Assembly (NCBI GenBank): GCA_964546375.1
Contig: CAZJJO010000115.1
Coordinates: 1 to 5,718 of the forward strand
Direction: 5' to 3'
DNA: 5,718 nt
Origin: CAYVFM01 sp964546375
Lineage (GTDB): Bacteria > Gemmatimonadota > Gemmatimonadetes > Palauibacterales > Palauibacteraceae
Below are positions 1 to 5,455 of this stretch, in pieces. The position numbers and the translations under genes were made by a program. The notes beneath the pieces are model-generated. The model did not search any database, was not told the origin of the DNA, and saw only the letters and a program-made list of their open reading frames with translations. Positions within the stretch are counted from its first letter, which is position 1. Each line of letters opens with the position of its first letter.

Positions 1-755
1 GGGACGCGGCCCCCGCCCGCGGCCGCCGCCCCGGCGGCGCCCCCGACGCCGTCGCCGGGCGCGAGGCCCCGCCGGCGGTCCCCCACCTCCCCCAGGATCG
101 TCGGCCCCCAGCCCGGGTACCGCGCACGGACCAGGGCCCGCTTCTCCGCGGGCAGGTGCCGGGCGGCGTGGTGGCGCGACAGCTCCCGGTGCCAGGCCGA
201 CAGGTCCAGCGCCATGACCTTGCCCACGGCGGCGCTGGCCGCCGGCGTCCAGGGCTCGGGCTCGATCCCCAGCAGCAGGAATTCCGGCGGCAGGGCCCCC
301 GGACGGCGACGCAGCCACGCGTTGACGCCGGCGGCGTAGGCCTCCAGCGCCGCCCGGTCCTCCGCCGGCAGCTCCGCGACCTGCCCCGCGGCGGTGTCCC
401 ACAGGTCCAGCGTCCGCAGGAACCGGTCGGTCTCCAGCGTCCGCTCGCCGAACAGCTCCGACAGGGTCCCGCGGGCCGTCCGCCGGAACAGCTCCATCTG
501 CCACAGGCGGTGCGAGGCGTGGAGCCACCCCTGGGCGAAGAAGAGGTCGTGCTCGGTGGCGGCCTCGACCCGCGGGATCCCCAGGCTGTCGCTCCGGATC
601 CGCACCTCCGCCTCGAGGCCGGGCAGCCGCCGGGTCCCCTCCAGCTCCGGGACGGCGCTCCGCAGGTGGAACCAGCCCGCCGTCAGGGCCGCGCCCGCCA
701 GCAGCGCGGCCGCGGCCGCCGCGGCGGTCAGCCGCGACTTCGCGTCGCCGCTCAA
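1..755 (-). CDS. Penicillin acylase (penicillin amidase) family precursor, N-terminal 251 residues, cut by the window edge
   Basis: The start of an Ntn-hydrolase of the penicillin/cephalosporin/homoserine-lactone acylase family (peptidase family S45). These proteins are exported precursors that cut themselves into alpha and beta chains and hydrolyse amide bonds. After a TTG start come K6 and R8, then a hydrophobic stretch (about 9-29) with no obvious Ala-X-Ala cleavage site: a signal peptide or membrane anchor. The alpha-chain motifs are clear: LEAEVRIRSDSLGIPRVEA (47-65), DLFFAQGWLHASHRLWQMEL (70-89), then FRRTARGTLSELFG (90-103), DRFLR (110-114), AYAAGVNAW, PPEFLLLG and EPEPWTP. The reading ends in a Gly/Ala-rich stretch, GDGVGGAAGAAAAGGGRV, which probably lies in the spacer before the autocleavage site. 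The beta-chain nucleophile (normally Ser in an S-N-x-W context) would be just beyond the left edge. The TTGA overlap couples it to the STAS-like gene. Substrate (beta-lactam, acyl-homoserine lactone, other amide) cannot be judged from the alpha chain. Confidence 0.88.
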   Translation of the reverse strand, partial: MSGDAKSRLTAAAAAAALLAGAALTAGWFHLRSAVPELEGTRRLPGLEAEVRIRSDSLGIPRVEAATEHDLFFAQGWLHASHRLWQMELFRRTARGTLSELFGERTLETDRFLRTLDLWDTAAGQVAELPAEDRAALEAYAAGVNAWLRRRPGALPPEFLLLGIEPEPWTPAASAAVGKVMALDLSAWHRELSRHHAARHLPAEKRALVRARYPGWGPTILGEVGDRRRGLAPGDGVGGAAGAAAAGGGRV

Positions 756-1348
756 GCGTCCTCCCGGGCCGCCGCGGCCGCCCGCCGGAGCGACACGTAG
801 GCCCTCCGGCCCCGGAGCACCAGCCGCCGACGATGCAGCGTCTCGAGCAGCGCCTCGGCCCCCTCGGCCGCCAGCCCCAGCTCGCCGGCCAGCGCCTCGG
901 GCTCGACCTCGCCGCGGCGCGCCAGCCCGTGCCAGGCCCGCAGCGGCTCCTCCTCCAGCTCGCCCAGCACCGCCGGGGAGCCGTCGGCGCGCTCCGCGGC
1001 CACCACCAGCTCCCTCCGCCGGAGGGCCGACTCCACCGGGTCCAGGTGGTGCTTCTCCAGCCCGGTGAAGAGCAGGAAGAGACCGCCCCGGCCGGCCTCG
1101 CCGTCCCGGGCCCCCTCGGCCAGCTTGGCCGCCACCTCGTCGGCACAGCTGAAGTCGATGACCGGGACGTCGCGGAAGTCCAGCACGCCGAGCACCGGGC
1201 CCGCGTGGCCGGCGATCCGCTCCTGGATGCTCAGGCGGACGGCCCGGCCGGTGGGCCGCGTGACCAGCGAGCTGCAGAGCCGGGTGCGGGAGACCGACGC
1301 CGGGACGCCGCCGGACCCGAAGGCCGCCTCCCGGTCCCCGTCCTTCAC
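752..1348 (-). CDS. STAS-like (DUF4325-type) protein with probable C-terminal winged helix, partner of the ATPase
   Basis: A 198-residue cytoplasmic protein with no signal or membrane segment. Residues from about 25 to 125 look like a STAS-like domain of the DUF4325 type: GPVLGVLDFRDVPVIDF (50-66) followed by SCADEVAAKL (67-76). This is the strand-loop-helix where anti-anti-sigma factors carry their phosphorylatable serine; Ser67 is the natural candidate. A further strand, GGLFLLFTGL (88-97), follows. Residues from about 132 to 187 read as a winged helix: LRAWHGLARRGEV, then EALAGELGLAAEGAEALLETLHRR (split here at 151-174), then RLVLRGRRAYVSL as the wing. It could therefore bind DNA or a protein. 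The GTG start overlaps the ATPase stop and has a strong RBS, suggesting coupled, near-stoichiometric synthesis. The TGA stop overlaps a TTG start for the acylase gene. The STAS call rests on pattern resemblance in one stretch; the winged helix is a weaker inference. Function is not established. Confidence 0.72.
   Translation of the reverse strand: MKDGDREAAFGSGGVPASVSRTRLCSSLVTRPTGRAVRLSIQERIAGHAGPVLGVLDFRDVPVIDFSCADEVAAKLAEGARDGEAGRGGLFLLFTGLEKHHLDPVESALRRRELVVAAERADGSPAVLGELEEEPLRAWHGLARRGEVEPEALAGELGLAAEGAEALLETLHRRRLVLRGRRAYVSLRRAAAAAREDA
760..765 (-). promoter_or_regulatory. Ribosome binding site of the acylase gene
   Basis: GGGAGG (765-760, minus strand; GGGAGGA including 759) lies four bases before the TTG at 755-753. 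It decides in favour of this TTG, which places a basic-plus-hydrophobic export segment at the N-terminus of the product. Confidence 0.5.
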
Positions 1349-2268
1349 GCCGACGCCTCCTCGGGCCGGGCCGGCATGACGATGAAGATCTGGGCCCCCG
1401 GGAACTCCGGCAGGCCCTCGGCCCGGGAGGGGGCGTCGTCCCACTCGGGCACCCGCCCGATCACCGCGTCGCCGCTGCGGATCCGGATGCCCCCGTCCCA
1501 CCGCTCCACCTGCCGTCGGATCGCCTGCAGGCCCTGCCCCCGGCCCGGGTCGCGGAAGCGGGACTCGCCCTGGAGGAAGGCCGCCTCCAGGGCCGCCGAG
1601 GCCGACCACTGGTCGCCGAAGCGGGCCGCGTGCTCCGGGGCCAGCGAGCCCTGGAAGCCGACCCCCACGTCCATCACCGCCAGGACCAGCACCTGCCGGC
1701 CCAGCCGCTTCTTCCAGTGGTAGGTCTGGGCGCACACCCAGCCGTCGGCCTCGGCGTGCTCCAGGATGTTCTGGCAGACCTCGGAGAGGATCACGCTGAA
1801 CTGGATGACCGAGGGACGGGGATAGCGCAGCTGGCTCTCGAGGATGGCCGCCGCCCGCTCCCGGACCCGCTCCACCACGTGGTGGACGTCGCGGTGGGAG
1901 CGGATCGGGGTGATCTCCAGCAGGGCGTCCGACTCGCGGTGCGACCGGGTGGAGATCGAGGGGAGCTGGAAGACGTCGGCGGCGTGCTTCCAGAAGTCCA
2001 TCCGCTCCCAGTAGCTGCGGATGTCGGACGACTCCGGCGACTCGATGGCCGGCGCCAGGCCCGTGCGCTGTCGGGCCACCTGGCCCACCGCCAGCAGGCC
2101 CACCAGCCCGTAGGGCGAGGTCCAGCGGACCCGGCGGGCGTCCAGCAGGACCCGGCCCCCGGCGCCCGCGTCCTCGTCGCCCGGGGCGGCGACCTCGTCG
2201 AGCCGGGCCACCAGCTTCTCGAAGCCCTCCTCGTCCAGCCGGGAGGGCACCTCGACCGGACGGCTCAC
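1345..2268 (-). CDS. STAS-like domain fused to GHKL (SpoIIAB/RsbW-like) ATPase, putative switch kinase
   Basis: A soluble 307-residue protein with two parts. Residues 1 to about 80 resemble a degenerate STAS/MlaB-type domain (RVLLDARRVRWTSPYGLVGL, 39-58). Residues from about 125 to 300 are a Bergerat-fold ATPase. The N box is LSEVCQNILEH (161-171), with Glu163 and Asn167 at the spacing of the catalytic Glu and Mg-binding Asn of SpoIIAB-type serine kinases. The G1 box is DVGVG (200-204), the G2 box GRGQGL (242-247), and the last strand is AQIFIVMP (292-299). There is no dimerisation/phospho-His domain, so it is not a classical histidine kinase. By analogy it may phosphorylate a serine on a STAS partner and/or bind a regulator. 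The next gene encodes a STAS-like protein and overlaps by four bases (GTGA). The start is taken as GTG at 2268, four bases after the pfkB-family stop. Another GTG at 2319 would add 17 residues overlapping that gene. The fold is confident; role and partner are inferred. Confidence 0.82.
   Translation of the reverse strand: MSRPVEVPSRLDEEGFEKLVARLDEVAAPGDEDAGAGGRVLLDARRVRWTSPYGLVGLLAVGQVARQRTGLAPAIESPESSDIRSYWERMDFWKHAADVFQLPSISTRSHRESDALLEITPIRSHRDVHHVVERVRERAAAILESQLRYPRPSVIQFSVILSEVCQNILEHAEADGWVCAQTYHWKKRLGRQVLVLAVMDVGVGFQGSLAPEHAARFGDQWSASAALEAAFLQGESRFRDPGRGQGLQAIRRQVERWDGGIRIRSGDAVIGRVPEWDDAPSRAEGLPEFPGAQIFIVMPARPEEASA
1356..1361 (-). promoter_or_regulatory. Ribosome binding site of the STAS-like gene
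   Basis: AGGAGG (1361-1356, minus strand) is followed by seven bases and GTG (1348-1346). This near-ideal site supports the GTG start embedded in the GTGA overlap with the ATPase stop codon, and so the 198-residue product rather than a longer upstream extension. Confidence 0.6.
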
Positions 2269-2272
2269 GGGC

Positions 2273-3229
2273 TCACCGCCCGGCCGGCGGGGGCCGGCGG
2301 CCGTCCGCGTCCGCGGCACCGTCGTCGCCCCCCCGGCCCTCCAGCAGGCCGTCCCCGCCCCGGGCCCGGGCGTTCCGGCGGGCCAGCCCGTTCGCGGCGG
2401 CGGCCGCCTCCGCGGGGGTGCGGCCCTCCAGCAGGCGGGCCATGCAGGCCGCCCCCCAGACGTCGCCGCAGCCGGTGGGGTCGCCGCCCTCGACCGGCGT
2501 CGCGGCGGCCCGCCCGGAGGCGACCTCCTCCCCCCGCCCGTCGTACCACGCCGCGCCCCCGGGGCCCAGGGTCACGAAGACGGCCCGGGGCCGGCGCCCC
2601 GCGATCCGCCGCGCCAGCGCCTCCGGCTCGCACCCGTCCGCATCGGCCAGCGTCCGCAGCTCCTCCCGGTTGAGCTGGAGGTAGTCGAAGCACTCGGTCC
2701 AGGCCCGCCAGCGATCGGGCGCCCGGCGGCGGCGCACGCCGTCCGTCGGACGCTCCAGCAGCAGGGAATGCAGATCGCAGTAGAGAGGGCCGGACACCGC
2801 GTCCCCGAGCCGGCGGGCGCACGCCAGGTCCACCTCCCAGCCGGCGACGAGGTTAACGTACAGGGCGTCGCACGCCCGCGCGAGCGGGCCCAGCTCGTCC
2901 CAGGACCAGCCCGGGACGCCGCCCGTCAGGCGCTCGGTCCGGTCTCCGTCGGGCCGGTAGCGCAGCTCCACCCGGTTGTTCGGCTCGGACACGGTGACCA
3001 CGCCCCGCGTGCACACCGGGCACGTGAGGCGGTCCAGGTAGGCGTCGGCGCGGTCGCGGGCGTCCCGGCCGACCTTGACCAGCGGCAGGGCCTCCCAGCC
3101 CGGCGCCGGGGCCGCGTCCCACGCCGAGAGGGCGTAGGCGATCCCGCCCAGCGCCCGCACCGGCTCGCCCTCCCCGGCCGGCACGATGGTGTCCAGCACC
3201 AGCGACCCGAGGATCCCCAGCCGCTTCAT
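2273..3229 (-). CDS. PfkB-family carbohydrate kinase, substrate unknown
   Basis: A ribokinase-fold (PfkB) kinase of 318 residues that should transfer the ATP gamma-phosphate to a sugar or nucleoside hydroxyl in the cytoplasm. The N-terminus MKRLGILGSLVLDTIV is the usual first strand with its substrate-binding Asp13. The GG motif is GGIAYALS (28-35). LNREEL (186-191) is the N-x-x-E magnesium region. TLGPGG (220-225) and DPTGCGDVWGAA (250-261) form the ATP/anion-hole signature, with catalytic base Asp256; the usual GAGD reads GCGD. A CPVC pair (70-73) lies in the region that normally forms the lid. The last 25 or so residues are Gly/Asp/Arg-rich and probably disordered. The ATG start matches the family N-terminus, although its ribosome binding site is poor (a purine tract 14 bases away). 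It follows the ROK gene after 61 bases and ends four bases before the ATPase gene. The substrate cannot be read from the sequence; a fructose, ribose, adenosine or heptose-phosphate kinase is possible. Confidence 0.9.
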   Translation of the reverse strand: MKRLGILGSLVLDTIVPAGEGEPVRALGGIAYALSAWDAAPAPGWEALPLVKVGRDARDRADAYLDRLTCPVCTRGVVTVSEPNNRVELRYRPDGDRTERLTGGVPGWSWDELGPLARACDALYVNLVAGWEVDLACARRLGDAVSGPLYCDLHSLLLERPTDGVRRRRAPDRWRAWTECFDYLQLNREELRTLADADGCEPEALARRIAGRRPRAVFVTLGPGGAAWYDGRGEEVASGRAAATPVEGGDPTGCGDVWGAACMARLLEGRTPAEAAAAANGLARRNARARGGDGLLEGRGGDDGAADADGRRPPPAGR

Positions 3230-3290
3230 CGCCGGCCCGGCCGCCCTCCCTCCGGCGCCCGGGCCCGGCCTCCCGGGCGGCCGGCCGGCC
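3230..3290. other. 61-base spacer between the two sugar kinase genes, G/C palindromes only
   Basis: This is the only true gap in the run. Read on the minus strand it holds the palindrome GGCCGGCCGGCC (3290-3279). It also holds a possible seven-base-pair hairpin, GCCCGGG (3278-3272) with CCCGGGC (3263-3257) around an eight-base loop. A purine tract GGAGGGAGGG (3253-3244) ends 14 bases before the pfkB-family ATG, far for a ribosome binding site. There is no T run after the hairpin and no recognisable -10/-35. In DNA this G+C-rich such pairings arise readily, so no function is assigned. Confidence 0.3.
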
Positions 3291-4286
3291 TCACGCCTCC
3301 AGCCCCCCGCAGCGCTCCACCTTGAAGGTGGCGGCCGCCCCGACCACCCCGGCCAGGTCGCCCAGCTCGCAGCTCACGATGCGGCAGTGGTCGGCGGCCT
3401 CGCGGAAGGCGCGGCGGCGGACCTCCGCCCGGAGCGGCTCGAAGAGGTGGTCGCCGGCCCGGGTCACGCCGCCGGCCACCACGACCAGGCCCGGGTTGAG
3501 GACGTTGATGAGGTTGGCCACCCCGGTGCCCAGCAGCTTGGCGGTCTCCCGCATCACGTCCTTGGCGTAGACGTCGCCGGCCACGATGGCCTCGTAGACC
3601 GTCTCGGCCGTGACCCGCGACAGGTCCCCGTCCACCAGCTCGGGCAGGACGCTGGCCGAGCCCGAGCGCACGCCCTCCACCGCCCGGTCGGCGATGGCCG
3701 GGCCGGAGGCGTAGGCCTCCAGGCAGCCGTAGTTGCCGCAGCTGCACTTGCGGCCGGTGGCGTCGATGGTCATGTGGCCGATCTCGCCGGCCACGTCCGA
3801 GGCCCCGTGGTAGACCTCCCCGTCGATGACGATCCCCCCGCCGATCCCGGTCCCCAGGGTCACGGCCAGCAGGCTGTCCACGTCCCGCCCCGCGCCGAGC
3901 CAGTACTCGCCCAGCGCCGCCGCGTTGGCGTCGTTGTCCAGCTCGACCTCCAGGCCCAGCTCGTTCGCCACCAGGTCCCGGAGCGGGAAGTTGCGCCAGC
4001 CCAGGTTGGGCGTGTTCAGCACCGTGCCCGTGGACCGGTCCAGGGGGCCCGGCGAGCCCAGGCCGACGCCCAGCACCGCGTCGCCCGGGAAGGAGGCCTC
4101 CCGCCGGGCGTCGCGGACCGCGTCCCGGACCATCCCGACCAGCCGGTCCACCACCGCCTTCGCGCCCCGCTCGGGCTCGGTGGGGAGCGTGCGCATCCCC
4201 AGCACCGTCCCCCCGCCGAAGGGGACGACCCCCACCTTGATGGCGGTGCCGCCCAGGTCGGCGCCCACGATGTAGCGGTCGCTCAT
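3291..4286 (-). CDS. ROK-family sugar kinase, probable ATP-dependent glucokinase
   Basis: A cytoplasmic kinase of the ROK family (331 residues, normal length), most likely phosphorylating glucose at O6 with ATP to feed glycolysis. The phosphate-1 motif is DLGGT (10-14). GSPGPLD is at 77-83. The sugar-binding and catalytic block NDANAAALGE (118-127) supplies the likely catalytic base Asp119. The second phosphate region is TLGTGIGGG (143-151). GEIGH (167-171) is followed by the zinc-binding signature CSCGNYGCLE, with Cys181, Cys183 and Cys188. Glu168, His171 and Glu190 show the spacing (3 and 19) expected of the ROK sugar-binding residues. NPGLVVVAGGV lies near the C-terminus. There is no N-terminal helix-turn-helix, so it is an enzyme rather than a NagC/XylR-type repressor. 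The start ATG overlaps the upstream stop (ATGA) and has a nearby RBS. All key residues are present. Glucose specificity is the best guess; fructose, allose or N-acetylated sugars are not excluded. Confidence 0.93.
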   Translation of the reverse strand: MSDRYIVGADLGGTAIKVGVVPFGGGTVLGMRTLPTEPERGAKAVVDRLVGMVRDAVRDARREASFPGDAVLGVGLGSPGPLDRSTGTVLNTPNLGWRNFPLRDLVANELGLEVELDNDANAAALGEYWLGAGRDVDSLLAVTLGTGIGGGIVIDGEVYHGASDVAGEIGHMTIDATGRKCSCGNYGCLEAYASGPAIADRAVEGVRSGSASVLPELVDGDLSRVTAETVYEAIVAGDVYAKDVMRETAKLLGTGVANLINVLNPGLVVVAGGVTRAGDHLFEPLRAEVRRRAFREAADHCRIVSCELGDLAGVVGAAATFKVERCGGLEA

Positions 4287-5455
4287 CGGGCCTCCCCGCC
4301 GTCCCCGGGGACGGCCGCTTCGCCGCTCCCGGCCCGTCCGTCCCCGCGGGCGGCCGCCCCGCCGTCCGCGTCCGCCTCCGGCTCGGCCTCCCCCCGACGG
4401 CCGACGTCCCCGCCGTCGAGTTCCGCCAGGAGGGCCTCCTCCACCCGCTCGACCGGCACCAGCCGGAGACACTCGCGCTCGGCCACCGGCGACCGGTAGC
4501 CCGCCCCGGAGCGCGGACAGCGCTCCTCGAGGCAGGGATGGCACGGGAGGTCGAGGGTCCCGAACAGCCGGGAGGTCGGGGCGAGGGGGCGCGTCTGGGC
4601 GGGGTCGCCCGCTCCCCACACCGCGACCAGCGGCCGGCCCAGGGCGTCGGCCAGGTGCATGGGGCCGGTGTCGTTCGAGGCCACGGCGTCGCTCGCCGCC
4701 AGGCCGCCGGCCAGGGCCAGCAGGTCGGTCCGTCCGCCCAGGGCGGCGGCCCCGCTCCGGTCGCCGGCCACGTGCCGGGTCAGCGCCTCCTCGGCGGGGC
4801 CGCCGAAGACGCGCACCCGGACGCCCCGGTCCAGCAGCCGGCCCGCCAGCTCCCGCCAGCGGTCCGCCGGCCAGCGCCGCGACGCGGCCTTGCCGCCGGG
4901 GACGAGGCCCACCGCGGGGTCCCCGGTCCCCGTCTCGATCCCGGCCGCCCGCGCCGTGGACCGCCAGGCGCGCCGGGCCTCCTCCAGGCGGCGGAGGCGG
5001 GGCCGCGGCGGGTCCTCCCGCTCCGGCCGGCTCCCGGCGGCGCCCTCCACCAGCGCCAGGTACTCCGTCACCCGGTGGCCCTCCAGCAGGGGGGCCCGGT
5101 CCACCCGGTCGGTCAGCAGCCAGCCCCGGGCGTCGGTGTCGGTGCCCCGGCGACGGGAGACCCCGCAGAGCCACAACAGGAGCGCCGCCGAGAAGGAGGG
5201 CGTGAGGAGGATCCCGAGGTCGGGTGAGCGGGATCGCGCGGCCCGGGCCGCACCCAGGAAGCGGTGCCGACCCGCCATCGGGAGGGGCTCGACCTCCGCC
5301 CCGGACATCGCCGCCACCGGGCCCAGCCGGGCCGGGAGCTGGACCAGCGGCCGGCCCGGCCAGAGCTCGGCGGCCCGCTCCAGCGCCGGCAGCGCCAGGA
5401 TCAGCTCGCCCAGGTGGTTGGGCGCCCGGATCAGCGGCCGGGGGCGGTCGGTCAG
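4283..5455 (-). CDS. Glycosyltransferase family 9 protein, WaaF/heptosyltransferase-like, probable CTG start
   Basis: A 390-residue protein of the ADP-heptose:LPS heptosyltransferase family (GT9, GT-B fold). These cytoplasmic-face enzymes usually transfer heptose to growing LPS core. The N-terminal acceptor domain begins at once with PLIRAPNHLGELILALPAL (residues 7-25) and has the WaaF-type block LLTPSFSAALL (83-93). The nucleotide-sugar domain has VGLVPGGKAASRRWP (182-196), NDTGPMHLADALG (261-273), GAGDP (281-285) and a cysteine cluster C305, C308, C313 and C329, as in WaaF relatives. The usual Asp of the NxxGD motif, implicated as catalytic base in WaaC, is Glu17 here. Residues from about 347 to 390 form a Gly/Ala/Asp/Glu-rich tail beyond the usual family length of about 350. 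The start is taken as CTG because of its perfect RBS and CTGA overlap with lepA. The only upstream ordinary in-frame start is GTG at 5587, deep inside lepA; the next downstream is GTG at codon 47, after the N-terminal motif. The 3' end overlaps the ROK gene (ATGA). Heptose as the sugar is inferred from family, not shown. Confidence 0.85.
   Translation of the reverse strand: MTDRPRPLIRAPNHLGELILALPALERAAELWPGRPLVQLPARLGPVAAMSGAEVEPLPMAGRHRFLGAARAARSRSPDLGILLTPSFSAALLLWLCGVSRRRGTDTDARGWLLTDRVDRAPLLEGHRVTEYLALVEGAAGSRPEREDPPRPRLRRLEEARRAWRSTARAAGIETGTGDPAVGLVPGGKAASRRWPADRWRELAGRLLDRGVRVRVFGGPAEEALTRHVAGDRSGAAALGGRTDLLALAGGLAASDAVASNDTGPMHLADALGRPLVAVWGAGDPAQTRPLAPTSRLFGTLDLPCHPCLEERCPRSGAGYRSPVAERECLRLVPVERVEEALLAELDGGDVGRRGEAEPEADADGGAAARGDGRAGSGEAAVPGDGGEAR
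4291..4297 (-). promoter_or_regulatory. Ribosome binding site of the ROK kinase
   Basis: GGGGAGG (4297-4291, minus strand) precedes the ATG at 4286 by four bases. It sits inside the low-complexity 3' end of the glycosyltransferase gene and supports the ATG that overlaps that gene's TGA. Confidence 0.5.

Noticed and set aside
1349..1735. Upstream extension of the STAS-like gene into the ATPase gene
   Set aside because: The extra residues are a G/C-rich shadow of the ATPase frame, and the GTG at 1348 has a much better ribosome binding site.
1345..2268. Classical sensor histidine kinase
   Set aside because: There is no phospho-acceptor His/dimerisation helix pair, no membrane segment and no response regulator beside it; the N-terminal region looks STAS-like.
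2265..2822. A second minus-strand open frame overlapping the PfkB gene
   Set aside because: Its translation is low-complexity Arg/Gly/Ala/Pro and it conflicts with the PfkB frame, which carries the catalytic signature here.
2273..3229. PfkB protein as the heptose-7-phosphate kinase (HldE-type) feeding the GT9 enzyme
   Set aside because: An attractive link, but nothing in the visible sequence beyond general PfkB motifs points to heptose phosphate, and no nucleotidyltransferase domain is attached.
3257..3278. Hairpin after the ROK stop as an intrinsic terminator
   Set aside because: The seven-base-pair G/C stem has no following T run, and the surrounding sequence is so G+C-rich that such stems are expected by chance.
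3186..4499. A 437-codon open frame on the plus strand
   Set aside because: It lies opposite the ROK, PfkB and GT9 genes, is built of Pro/Arg/Ala/Gly-rich protein with no family motif, and reflects the scarcity of stop codons in very G+C-rich DNA. The other long plus-strand frames (for example 156-800, 833-1723, 1630-2673, 4538-5227) fail for the same reason.
4287..5174. An in-frame upstream extension of the ROK gene
   Set aside because: The extension is Arg/Gly/Pro-rich shadow sequence opposite GT9 coding frame. The ROK family N-terminus begins at MSDRYIVGADLGGT, with a ribosome binding site just before it.
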